Part shown: positions 56,231 through 64,000 of the stretch, piece after piece
Layout of the letters: each line of letters begins with the position of its first letter
Position numbering within the stretch: position 1 is the stretch's first letter
Assembly: GCF_004217115.1 (NCBI RefSeq)
Contig: NZ_SHKN01000003.1
Span: forward strand, 124,001-188,000
From: Ancylomarina subtilis
GTDB taxonomy: Bacteria; Bacteroidota; Bacteroidia; Bacteroidales; Marinifilaceae
DNA length: 64,000 nt
Reading direction: 5' to 3'
Translations under genes and position numbers: made by a program
The notes under the pieces: model-generated
Told to the model about the DNA's origin: nothing
What the model saw: the letters and a program-made list of their open reading frames with translations, nothing else
The model's database searches: none

Positions 56231-58477
56231 ATGAAAAAATTATTTTTAGCCTTATTGGCAGTTTCTGTACTTGGTTTTTCAAGTTGTTCAGATGATGATG
56301 ATCCTCAGCCAACACCAAATCCTGAGGTGAAATTTGATGTGGAAAATTTCAAAGGTGAAATCATGGATGGCGAGGCGATCACCTTAGATGCTTCAAAAAC
56401 CTATATGTTATCGGGTGCTTTGATCGTGAAAAAAGGAGGGAGTTTAACGATTCCTGCAGGAACCCGAATTGTAGCCAGTGCGACATCGGCAAGCGATGTT
56501 GATGTGCGTTATATTGCCGTTGAGCAGGGGGCAAAAATTTATATCAAAGGAACAGCATCGGCTCCGGTTGTCATGACTTCTGAAGTGAAGGAAGCTGAAG
56601 CCTGGGGTGGTTTAGTAGTTTGTGGTTATGCGCCAACCAACAAAGCTGATGCAGGTAGTGCTGGTGCTGAAGTATCGGGTTTGGCTTATGGAGGCGACCA
56701 GCCTAATGACAGCTCAGGTTCTATAGAGTACTTGCGTTTGGAGTACACAGGTTATAAATACACGAATGAAAAAGAGTTCAACGGCCTGTCTATGTTTGGA
56801 GTAGGTTCGGGTACAGTTGTTGACTATGTGGTTTCATACAAAGGGGGTGATGATGGAATGGAGTTCTTTGGAGGAACCGTAAATGCATCTCACCTGGTAT
56901 CGGTTGATAGTGGTGACGATGGCATTGACTTTGCTGATGGTTGGTCAGGAATTGGTGAATATTGGTTCTCTTTAAACTCAGCAAAATCAGGTATCGAAGG
57001 CTCGAATAATGGTGACAACGGAGCAGCAACGCCTATGACTGATGCGACGCTTAGAAACATTACGGCTTATGCTATGGGAGAAAAACCTTTCTTTTTGAAA
57101 GAAGGTGCCGGAATGATGAATATCGATAATATCGTAATCGGTGGTTTGAAAGCTGAAAAAACACAAGCTATCTTTTATGCTTCTTCGGATGATGCAGATG
57201 CTGCAGCACGTATTAATGCGGGTGATGTTGTTGTAAGCAATGCCAATTTTGTTGACATGAAAGAGGGGCAGACCAAAGCCGTGAGTATTTTAACTGTTGG
57301 TGAAAATATTGAGGCTAAGGGAGCTGGTAATGGTATCAATAAGCCGGACTGGGTGTCAGATGCTTTGAATACAGTGGATGCAAACACAACTGTTTTTGGT
57401 GATGCTGTTGTAGCCAGAGTTGCTTTTAAAGGTGACATCACCAGCGACATGACACTTGATGCCAACACGATTTACATGTTAAACGGTGCAGTTGTTGTTA
57501 AAGAAGGTGCGAGTTTAACGATTCCTGCCGGAACAGTGATCATTGCTTCCGAAGTTAGCGCTAACGATACGGATGTGCGTTATATTGCTGTTGAGCAGGG
57601 AGCTAAAATATTTGTGAACGGAACGGCTGATGCTCCGGTTGTGATGACCTGTGAAAAAACGGAAGCTGAAGCTTGGGGAGGTTTGGTTGTTTGTGGGAAA
57701 GCACCAACCAATAAAGCGGATGCAGGTAGTGCCGGAGCTGAAGTATCTGGTTTATCTTACGGTGGTGATGTGGCCGATGATAATTCCGGGAAAATTTCTT
57801 ACCTGCGTTTGGAATATACGGGTTATAAGTATACCAACGAGAAGGAGTTTAATGGATTATCACTTTTCGGAGTGGGATCTGGAACGACTGTTGAGTATGT
57901 TGTTTCATATAAAGGTGGTGATGATGGTATGGAGTTTTTTGGAGGAACTGTTGATGCCTCTTACTTACTTTCATTCGAAAGTGGTGACGATGGAATCGAT
58001 TTTGCTGATGGTTGGTCTGGAACAGGAATGAACTGGATGTCAATTAACTCAGCTAAATCAGGAATCGAAGGTTCTAATAATGGTGATAATGGGGCTGCCA
58101 CACCAATGACCCATGCGACATTGAAAAACCTATCGGTTTTTGGAATGGGTGAGAAGCCATTTTATTTGAAAGAAGGCGCTGGTAAAATGAATATTGATAA
58201 TATCGTGATTGGTGGTTTAGCTGATAATAAAGGACAGGCTTATTTCTATGTTTCCTCAAGTGATACAGATGCTGCAGATCGAATTGCTGCGGATGATATT
58301 GTGATCACGAATGTGAAATTTGATCAAATGGGAGCAGGTAATACAGAGAAAGCTGCTGCAGGTTTATCATTTACTGAAAATGCCAATGCAACAGGAGCGG
58401 GTAATGGTTTTGGAAAACCAAGCTGGTTATCTGATGCTTTAAATAAAGCTTACAATGGAGAAGTGATTGTAAATTAA
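56231..58477 (+). CDS. internally duplicated surface beta-helix lipoprotein
   Basis: A 748-residue lipoprotein (lipobox FSSC, mature start CSDDDDPQP). The acidic run just after the Cys fits the lipoprotein export signal that sends Bacteroidota lipoproteins to the cell surface. The body is two homologous units, about residues 38-380 and 396-741, offset by 357 residues, each with IPAGT, DVRYIAVEQGAKI, EAEAWGGLVVCG, GGDDGMEFFGGT and SGDDGIDFADGWSG. The short repeats suggest a right-handed beta-helix; the Asp/Gly motifs may bind calcium (inference). It is likely the outer partner of the receptor before it. A strong terminator follows. Confidence 0.8.
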   Translation: MKKLFLALLAVSVLGFSSCSDDDDPQPTPNPEVKFDVENFKGEIMDGEAITLDASKTYMLSGALIVKKGGSLTIPAGTRIVASATSASDVDVRYIAVEQGAKIYIKGTASAPVVMTSEVKEAEAWGGLVVCGYAPTNKADAGSAGAEVSGLAYGGDQPNDSSGSIEYLRLEYTGYKYTNEKEFNGLSMFGVGSGTVVDYVVSYKGGDDGMEFFGGTVNASHLVSVDSGDDGIDFADGWSGIGEYWFSLNSAKSGIEGSNNGDNGAATPMTDATLRNITAYAMGEKPFFLKEGAGMMNIDNIVIGGLKAEKTQAIFYASSDDADAAARINAGDVVVSNANFVDMKEGQTKAVSILTVGENIEAKGAGNGINKPDWVSDALNTVDANTTVFGDAVVARVAFKGDITSDMTLDANTIYMLNGAVVVKEGASLTIPAGTVIIASEVSANDTDVRYIAVEQGAKIFVNGTADAPVVMTCEKTEAEAWGGLVVCGKAPTNKADAGSAGAEVSGLSYGGDVADDNSGKISYLRLEYTGYKYTNEKEFNGLSLFGVGSGTTVEYVVSYKGGDDGMEFFGGTVDASYLLSFESGDDGIDFADGWSGTGMNWMSINSAKSGIEGSNNGDNGAATPMTHATLKNLSVFGMGEKPFYLKEGAGKMNIDNIVIGGLADNKGQAYFYVSSSDTDAADRIAADDIVITNVKFDQMGAGNTEKAAAGLSFTENANATGAGNGFGKPSWLSDALNKAYNGEVIVN

Positions 58478-58500
58478 GGTTGGTTTAGGTTTAGTTGAGA

Positions 58501-58536
58501 AAGGCAGATCTGTAGGGATCTGCCTTTTGTTTTTTC
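58501..58536 (+). terminator. rho-independent terminator
   Basis: AAGGCAGATC and GATCTGCCTT form a perfect 10-bp stem with a six-base loop followed by TTGTTTTTT; it ends the receptor-lipoprotein operon. Confidence 0.88.
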
Positions 58537-59288
58537 TAGTCTTGTTCACTAAAGACTCTTTTCAAAATAGAGCTAACCCGTTTCATGGGATCTTTTCTAA
58601 TTTGCAATTCTTCCTCAGCTACTTTTAAGAAGAGGGCATCAAGGGCCTTGTTGGTTACATAGTCGTCGAGTTGGGAGTTGACCGTTTTGAGATCTGCCAG
58701 CTGTCCAACAAAACTTTGAGCAACTTGATTGTATGATTTTGTAAGCAAGTTCCAGGATTCTGTTGTAGATAGATTAGCAATCAGTTTTTTATCAAGTGAA
58801 TTTTTTACTTTAGGCAAAAAAAGTTCTTTCAGTTTGGCGTAACTCTTGTTTTTTAAATAGATGGTTGCTGCATTTTTATCGCCTTTTAGTATACCAAAAG
58901 CATCCTGAATCGTCATTTCAGAAATTGCAGTGACAAAAATTGGTGTGGCTTCTGCAACGGCATCTTCAGCCGCGCGATTGAGTCTGAGCACAACTTTGTC
59001 AACCAGATCCTGTCCTCCGGGAATCATTTTAATATGTTTGGTGATGCTTTTAGCCTCGGGCGGTAATAGTATTTTCACAAGTTCATCCTTGTAGAAACCA
59101 TCTTGTGCGGATAGGACTTTCGATGCCTGTTCACTACCTATTACCAGTGCCTCTTTTAAGCCTTGCGATACATCAAACGAAGTCAGAGGTTTGTTTTGTT
59201 CGATGGCATATTCGTTAACGACGGTTTGTAGTTCGGCACAGGAGGTGAAATACAGAACTGATAGCAGAAGGATTGATTTCTTTAACAT
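58536..59288 (-). CDS. DUF4197 family lipoprotein
   Basis: A 250-residue protein with a lipoprotein signal (MLKKSILLLSVLYFTSC, lipobox FTSC) and the DUF4197 pattern: DVSQGLKEALVIGSEQA, then LPPEAKSITKHI, then MTIQDAFGILKGDKNAAT, YLKNKS, and near the end DYVTNKALDALFLKVAEEE. The family is helical and periplasmic or outer-membrane anchored; function unknown. Single gene. Confidence 0.9.
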   Translation of the reverse strand: MLKKSILLLSVLYFTSCAELQTVVNEYAIEQNKPLTSFDVSQGLKEALVIGSEQASKVLSAQDGFYKDELVKILLPPEAKSITKHIKMIPGGQDLVDKVVLRLNRAAEDAVAEATPIFVTAISEMTIQDAFGILKGDKNAATIYLKNKSYAKLKELFLPKVKNSLDKKLIANLSTTESWNLLTKSYNQVAQSFVGQLADLKTVNSQLDDYVTNKALDALFLKVAEEELQIRKDPMKRVSSILKRVFSEQD

Positions 59289-59370
59289 TTTTAGGATAAT
59301 TGATTATAGCTCGCAATTTATAAAAAGAAATGTTGGCTTCTAAATCTAAATAACAAGGGACAAGGTGAAT

Positions 59371-59407
59371 AAAAAAGCGGAGTAAAACCCTAAAGTTTAT
59401 ACTCCGC
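59371..59407 (-). terminator. rho-independent terminator after TonB receptor
   Basis: On the minus strand GCGGAGTA pairs with TACTCCGC across a 15-base loop and is followed by TTTTTTATT; 31 bases beyond the receptor stop. Confidence 0.8.
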
Positions 59408-59437
59408 CGGACTCTAACCGATAGAATCACTAATTGT

Positions 59438-61876
59438 TTATAGTAGGTTACCTAACTTTATTCCAAAATGAATGGTACGTGGGTTTAGTGGGCCATAAAT
59501 CCAGCTGGCATCGCGATAAGCTCCTTTGTCGAAATCGTCCTGGAATGAATTGAAGATGTTTTTCACTCCCAAGTCAAATTCCAGTTTTACATCGCCACCT
59601 AAATCGAAGTGGTAAGCAAAGTTGATACCTATATCCATAAATTCACCACTCTTTGTGAGTTGATCGCCGATAGCCAGACCATTGGCATCTTTTTTAACCC
59701 CGAAATGAATCAGATCCATTGATCCGGAATAGTTTCCTGAAATTGTTGTTGTAAATTCGTGCAGAGGTTTCCAGTTCATAGCGAAGTAGCCGTAATGGCT
59801 TGGTGTTCTCAGCATCTTATCCATTTTGATTTCTGTTAAATCGCCCTGCTCAATCTTTTCTTTGTACTTGCTTGATTGCAAAGTCATACCCATTTGGAAA
59901 TCGAGTTTGTATGATGGAGCGACTTTAAACTCAAGATTTACGCCTTTTACGATGGCACCCTTTGAATTTTTACGATACGAAATCAGATTCCCATTTTCGT
60001 CATTGGTACTGTATTCATTAACGAAAGAGTCGTTTAAATCGGTATAAAAACCTTCAGCCAGGAAATAGGTTTGTACTTTGCCAAAACTCTTGTCGATATC
60101 ATAAGATACGGTGTAAGAGTTTGAAGACTCTGCTTTTAAGTTTTCGGATAATTTATGAATCACACGACGCGCAGCTGAAGCTTCAATATGCAAATCTTCA
60201 TCAAAAATCTGAGGGGCGCGGAAACCCCTGGCATAGCTCAAACGCAACTGCATATCCTCATCCAATTTGAATAGAATATTGGCTCTTGGGCTGATCACCG
60301 TGTTGTTGATTTCAGAATGATCAACACTATTTTTGATTTTATATGCATCCATTCGAGCGCCTATAAGGAAGTTTGCAAAACCCAAATCCCACTTCGATTG
60401 AGCATATGCGCCTATGGTGTTTGAACTCTGGTTGGCAATAATGGTAGTTGGTTCAATGGTATTTGTGCTATAATCCATATATGAAAGCTTTTTATCCTTG
60501 AGCTTATTATATACGTTTTCAAAACCTAAAGTGATATCGGCAGGAGCAAAAAGTAAATTGTCGGAATGGCTGAAGAATTGCACACCTGCAGATATGGCCA
60601 AATCCTGAGTCGCACCATAGGCACTGTTATCGTAAATGGGCTGAGGCAAATCAAATCCGGCATCATCTTTCAATTGAGCAGCGCCATAATACGACGATCT
60701 GTCAATATGTTGAGCCGATGCATATACCGAAAGTTTGTTAACTCTCTCTTCTGAGAAAAATTGATCTAAAGTGATACTCCCTGAATTAATGTTGTGTTCA
60801 ACTTGTTCGGCAATAAGCGACATGTGAGCGGGTAATTCCAATTGATCACCACCTCTACGAAATTCATCAACAACGTGGTATTCCAAACTTAATTTTGACA
60901 AATCGCTTAAACGATGGAAGGCATTGAACCCGGCACTTAAGTTCTTTAGTTTTACGATGTCAGAGAAGCCATCCTTATTGGCATCCCAGGCATCTTTGTT
61001 GCGTTTCATTCCAAAAAGAAAGATGCCTGATTGCTTATCTTCCGAAACGACAGAAGCATTAAAATCGACAAGAATATCCCCGGCAGGTTTATCGCTGGCT
61101 TTTACACCCGTGCCTACGCTGCTGTATTTGGCACCGACTTTAAATGAATTGTTAACCGGGTCTTTAGTGATAACATTGATGGTTCCCGCGATGGCGTTTC
61201 CACCAAAAAGAGCCGAACCACCGCCACGTACAACCTCAATACGTTGAATCATACTTGGTGGAATGTGCTCTAGTCCATAAACTCCTGCCAGACCACTAAA
61301 TATAGGGCGTGAATTAATAAGGATTTGTGTGTAGGGACCTTCGAGGCCGTTCATTCTAACTTGTGAGAATCCGCAGTTGTTGCAATCATTCTCAACTCGT
61401 AGACCAGGTGAAAACATCAGACCATCAGCCATGGTTGAAGCGGCTGTATTTTCGAGCAATTTGGTTCCAATTGAGTTGACAACAACGGGGGCATCTTTAC
61501 GTGATATCTGATTGCGGTCAGCCGTAACCACGACCTGATCGAGACCAATGAAATCTTCATTCATTTTGAATGTAAGCGTATTGGCTTGTCCAAGTTTTAC
61601 AGCGAATTCTTGTTTGTCAGCTCGATATCCTACGCAACTTGCGATGACATGATAATTTCCGGCGGGTACATTTATTATCTCAAATTCCCCTTCAAAATTG
61701 GTGACCGCCCCAATCGATGTTCCTTCAAGGGCAACATTGGCAAAGGATACGGGTTCATTGCTTGTAATATCAATAACTTTCCCCTTAATGGTCGTGGTGT
61801 TGTTTTCTGCATTAGTATAAAGTGAAATGGATGTTATTAATAATAAGCTAAGACAAAGTCTTGTGATGATTCTCAT
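59438..61876 (-). CDS. TonB-dependent receptor, probable metal uptake
   Basis: An 812-residue receptor. Signal peptide 1-23; carboxypeptidase-like domain about 28-110; plug about 120-238, containing VENDCNNCGFSQVRMNGLEG with a Cys165-x-x-Cys168 pair and VVRGGGSALFGGNAIAGTIN; the rest a beta-barrel. The size and plug resemble BtuB/colicin-I-receptor-type transporters of small or metal-bound substrates. The CxxC in the plug and the His-rich membrane protein encoded just upstream on the same strand both point to a transition metal or metal chelate (inference). A minus-strand terminator follows. Confidence 0.88.
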   Translation of the reverse strand: MRIITRLCLSLLLITSISLYTNAENNTTTIKGKVIDITSNEPVSFANVALEGTSIGAVTNFEGEFEIINVPAGNYHVIASCVGYRADKQEFAVKLGQANTLTFKMNEDFIGLDQVVVTADRNQISRKDAPVVVNSIGTKLLENTAASTMADGLMFSPGLRVENDCNNCGFSQVRMNGLEGPYTQILINSRPIFSGLAGVYGLEHIPPSMIQRIEVVRGGGSALFGGNAIAGTINVITKDPVNNSFKVGAKYSSVGTGVKASDKPAGDILVDFNASVVSEDKQSGIFLFGMKRNKDAWDANKDGFSDIVKLKNLSAGFNAFHRLSDLSKLSLEYHVVDEFRRGGDQLELPAHMSLIAEQVEHNINSGSITLDQFFSEERVNKLSVYASAQHIDRSSYYGAAQLKDDAGFDLPQPIYDNSAYGATQDLAISAGVQFFSHSDNLLFAPADITLGFENVYNKLKDKKLSYMDYSTNTIEPTTIIANQSSNTIGAYAQSKWDLGFANFLIGARMDAYKIKNSVDHSEINNTVISPRANILFKLDEDMQLRLSYARGFRAPQIFDEDLHIEASAARRVIHKLSENLKAESSNSYTVSYDIDKSFGKVQTYFLAEGFYTDLNDSFVNEYSTNDENGNLISYRKNSKGAIVKGVNLEFKVAPSYKLDFQMGMTLQSSKYKEKIEQGDLTEIKMDKMLRTPSHYGYFAMNWKPLHEFTTTISGNYSGSMDLIHFGVKKDANGLAIGDQLTKSGEFMDIGINFAYHFDLGGDVKLEFDLGVKNIFNSFQDDFDKGAYRDASWIYGPLNPRTIHFGIKLGNLL

Positions 61877-61990
61877 TTTAGTATGTATTGAATATGAAAG
61901 TTCAAATACTTAAATACAATTCCAATTGCTAGAATTAGAAGAGTCTTAGTATGATTTGTTTTAATTTTGATGTAATAATGTAAGGACCTC

Positions 61991-62006
61991 AGGTATGTGT
62001 ATACCT
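61991..62006. promoter_or_regulatory. dyad upstream of the metal-linked TonB receptor
   Basis: AGGTAT-GTGT-ATACCT is a perfect 6-bp dyad about 115 bases before the receptor start, in the 225-base gap after the His-rich gene. It may be an operator; no known consensus was matched. Confidence 0.3.
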
Positions 62007-62101
62007 TGGTTCGATAATTATGAAGTTGTATGACATTATGATGAGTGTCAGACAATGATAATTATGTATTTATAGATGGGGTCATCTAAAATCCTTAATA
62101 T

Positions 62102-62461
62102 TTAGGCGAAAGTAGGTGGAGGCCTGTTGTTAAGAAGGCTGGCCGTGAATCCAAAATTAGAATCGATAAATTTAAGTTCGATTCGCTTATAAACCCGGCT
62201 AAAAATACAACTGAGGGCAAAGACAGAAGCAAAAATAAAAAAGAAACTTGTTAATTGCTGAATCGAGGCACAGTCGTGACTTGTATGGGAGTGTGAATTC
62301 CCATTGTTATTGGTGTGAAAAGGGTGTGCATGAACCAATAGACTCCCATTGGCTTGTTTGTGGATATGCAGGTTGAATAAAGCATTCCCAGTCAGTGCGA
62401 GCACTGCTGGAATAACTGCTATTAACACAGCAAATTTTATTTTTCTAAAGAATTCCATCAA
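62102..62461 (-). CDS. histidine-rich small membrane protein
   Basis: A 119-residue protein with two helices (about 10-30 and 70-90). The loop between them holds eight His (32, 34, 44, 46, 49, 57, 59, 62) and Cys64, for example HAHPFHTNNN and SHSHTSHDC, a likely transition-metal binding site facing the periplasm. The tail ends NNRPPPTFA. It lies upstream of a TonB receptor on the same strand, so a role in metal handling is the best reading, with zinc, copper or nickel all possible. Family name not recognised. Confidence 0.72.
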   Translation of the reverse strand: MMEFFRKIKFAVLIAVIPAVLALTGNALFNLHIHKQANGSLLVHAHPFHTNNNGNSHSHTSHDCASIQQLTSFFFIFASVFALSCIFSRVYKRIELKFIDSNFGFTASLLNNRPPPTFA

Positions 62462-62527
62462 ACATTATATCACTTGAATTTTTCAACGTTACAAACATAA
62501 TGCCTTTCAATATTTCCTACAATACCT

Positions 62528-62541
62528 ATATCATGTGATAT
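62528..62541. promoter_or_regulatory. dyad upstream of the His-rich gene
   Basis: ATATCA-TG-TGATAT is a perfect 6-bp inverted repeat 67 bases before the His-rich gene. Its position suits an operator for a metal-responsive regulator, but it matches no Fur or Zur box I know. Confidence 0.3.
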
Positions 62542-62674
62542 TGATAAAAAAACACTAAAACATGTTTTTAGCTTCTGAGTGAATATTGACGACTTGTTTT
62601 TTTATTGACAATGAGGTTTATTGGAGATGATTTTAAATTAGAGAAAGCGAGCCGTATAATTTATTTAATTCTTA

Positions 62675-62682
62675 TAACTTTG
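62675..62682 (+). promoter_or_regulatory. -7 box for M23 peptidase gene
   Basis: TAACTTTG matches TAnnTTTG, 57 bases before the start codon. Confidence 0.5.
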
Positions 62683-62738
62683 CCTTTCGAGTTTTAACTG
62701 ATGCTATTGATGTTTCAATCGATCTAAATAACGCAAGT

Positions 62739-63611
62739 ATGAGTGAAGTAAAAGAGAAGAAAGCTATAATAGAGAAACTCCGAAATAAGTACCGTTTAAC
62801 CATTTCAAATGAAAGTACTTTTGAGGAGGCTTTGTCTTTTCGATTATCCAGATTGAATGTGTTTACCGTAACAGGGGTGTTCTCAATTTTCTTAATTGCG
62901 TTTATAACTGTTTTGATTGCTTTTACACCTTTACGTGAATATATTCCCGGTTATCCCGATGGAAAAATGCGTCGAAATATTGAGCAAAATGCCATCTTGG
63001 TTGATTCTCTTAGCTTAGAACTTGAGAAAAGAGATCGTTTCTTTAGTGGTATTCGCAATGTAATTTCAGGTAATGACTTTGACAATGTGATGCAGGATAA
63101 AGCTGATTCTATTGTTGATCCTAAATATAAAGGTTTGCAGTTTACCCAATCGGAAAATGACTCAATATTTAGAAAAGAGCATGAAGCTGAAGAGAAATAT
63201 AATTTGACACTTTCAGGCGAAAATAAAGCGCGGGGGATATCAAGTATACACTTCTTTACACCCATGAAGGGCATGGTGTCCAATCCATACGATGGGCAGT
63301 CAGGACACTATGGGGTTGATGTCGTTGGTCCGCTTAACGAACGAGTTTCGGCAGTTATGGATGGGACCGTCATTTTTGCGGAGTGGACTTTGAATACAGG
63401 TTATGTGATACAAATTCAGCATGGTAAGGATCTTGTGTCTATCTATAAACACAATCAGGAATTATTAAAAAAAGCCGGCGAATTTGTCAGAGCGGGTGAA
63501 GCGATTGCTATACTTGGAAATTCAGGAGAGCTAACTTCAGGTCCGCATTTACATTTCGAATTATGGCACAATGGAAAGGCTTTAAATCCTGAGAGTTATA
63601 TCAAATTTTAA
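62739..63611 (+). CDS. M23 family metallopeptidase
   Basis: A 290-residue bitopic protein: cytosolic start, one helix (about 42-62), a short helical stalk, and a C-terminal LytM/M23 domain (about 165-290). The zinc ligands and catalytic residues are all present: His190 and Asp194 (HYGVDVVG), His238 (YKHNQ) and His270/His272 (GPHLHFELWH). It should cut peptidoglycan cross-bridges in the periplasm. It lies just before dxr, an order common in Bacteroidota. Confidence 0.93.
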   Translation: MSEVKEKKAIIEKLRNKYRLTISNESTFEEALSFRLSRLNVFTVTGVFSIFLIAFITVLIAFTPLREYIPGYPDGKMRRNIEQNAILVDSLSLELEKRDRFFSGIRNVISGNDFDNVMQDKADSIVDPKYKGLQFTQSENDSIFRKEHEAEEKYNLTLSGENKARGISSIHFFTPMKGMVSNPYDGQSGHYGVDVVGPLNERVSAVMDGTVIFAEWTLNTGYVIQIQHGKDLVSIYKHNQELLKKAGEFVRAGEAIAILGNSGELTSGPHLHFELWHNGKALNPESYIKF

Positions 63612-63664
63612 ATCCTGATAAAAGATATTTGTTGTTGGGAAATCAAAAAAAAGTAAGGGACTAA

Positions 63665-64000
63665 ATGAGTAAACATATTGCAATCTTAGGATCTACAGGT
63701 TCTATCGGAACGCAAACACTTGAGGTAGTAGAATCTAATCCGGATTTATTTGTTGTTGATGTTTTAACTGCAAATAATAATGTGGACTTGTTGATTGCCC
63801 AAGCAAAGAAATTTCAACCGAATGTTGTTGTCATTGCCAATGAGGATAAGTATGCGTATTTGTCTGATGCCTTAAAGGATGAGGATATTAAGGTTTATGC
63901 AGGTATTGATGCGATTTGCCAGGTTGTGGGCATGTCGTCGGTGAATATTGTGGTAACAGCTATGGTTGGCTACTCTGGTTTGTTACCTACTATAAAAGCT
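63665..64000 (+). CDS. dxr: 1-deoxy-D-xylulose 5-phosphate reductoisomerase, partial
   Basis: The first 112 codons, cut by the window edge. The N-terminal NADPH-binding motif ILGSTGSIGTQTLEVVE starts at residue 7, followed by LTANNNVDLLIAQAKKFQPN and NIVVTAMVGYSGLLPTIKA. The enzyme makes 2-C-methyl-D-erythritol 4-phosphate, the first committed step of the non-mevalonate isoprenoid pathway. It begins 53 bases after the M23 gene and may be co-transcribed with it. Confidence 0.96.
   Translation, partial: MSKHIAILGSTGSIGTQTLEVVESNPDLFVVDVLTANNNVDLLIAQAKKFQPNVVVIANEDKYAYLSDALKDEDIKVYAGIDAICQVVGMSSVNIVVTAMVGYSGLLPTIKA

Noticed and set aside
57651-58031. Plus-strand 126-codon frame inside the duplicated lipoprotein gene
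   Set aside because: It is an alternative frame within repeated coding sequence; the lipoprotein frame is clearly the coding one.
61873-62055. 60-codon minus-strand frame overlapping the TonB receptor start by four bases
   Set aside because: The product is low in complexity, rich in Tyr, His, Ile and Lys, and occupies the probable leader with its dyad; no signal or family support.
1-64000. tRNA, rRNA, CRISPR, insertion sequence or prophage
   Set aside because: Intergenic sequences were read for cloverleaf ends, repeat-spacer patterns and transposase motifs; none was found by eye. A covariance-model scan would be needed to exclude small RNAs.

Overview
The window is a chromosomal segment of a Bacteroidota bacterium, most likely a marine or sediment member of the Bacteroidales/Marinilabiliales side of the phylum (order is inference). 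The support is an AT-rich sequence, the absence of Shine-Dalgarno sites, TAnnTTTG-type -7 promoter boxes, several TonB-dependent receptors with carboxypeptidase-like N-terminal domains, DUF4249, DUF4956, DUF5362 and HU-CCDC81/SPOR proteins, an S46 dipeptidyl-peptidase, surface lipoproteins with an acidic export signal, and the M23 peptidase-dxr gene order. No tRNA, rRNA, CRISPR array, transposase or phage gene was seen.

Region 1 (82-15679, all minus strand) is a seven-gene envelope export locus and the most unusual part of the window. In transcription order it encodes an ABC ATPase, an ABC-2 permease fused to an M1-peptidase-like and a golvesin-like domain, a TolC-type outer-membrane factor, a lipoprotein periplasmic adaptor, an RND pump, a 1582-residue RND pump fused to an ABC ATPase domain, and a second ABC-2 permease. 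In the fusion protein the ABC domain is itself interrupted after its first strand by about 180 residues carrying four membrane helices. RND, ABC and TolC machinery thus appear combined in one operon.

Region 2 (15971-22634, minus) is a TonB receptor operon: a DUF4249 lipoprotein, an unknown secreted protein, an STN-containing TonB receptor and an MG2 protein with a plug-like segment. It ends at a strong terminator. Region 3 (22.8-33.2 kb) holds HutD, a ClC chloride transporter, DUF4268, an exported PPP-type phosphatase next to DUF4956 and a CotH-kinase-like protein (a possible extracytoplasmic phosphorylation module), RNase HII, a DPP7-type S46 peptidase, RNase HI and DUF5362.

Region 4 (33.2-39.4 kb) holds the YjjI/YjjW glycyl-radical pair, a hydrolase-ECF sigma-membrane protein operon, a nucleoside-sugar-epimerase-like SDR and an OsmC protein. 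Region 5 (39.7-48.2 kb) is mostly housekeeping: IleRS with a swapped GXHH signature, a DksA/TraR-like protein, LspA, GltX, an HU-CCDC81/SPOR protein and a radical SAM protein.

Region 6 (48.3-62.5 kb) contains secreted proteins, LrgA/LrgB, a coiled-coil membrane protein, a MORN-repeat protein, and two further TonB systems. One is paired with an internally duplicated surface lipoprotein; the other is paired with a histidine-rich membrane protein, which suggests a metal. The right edge carries an M23 endopeptidase and the first 112 codons of dxr.
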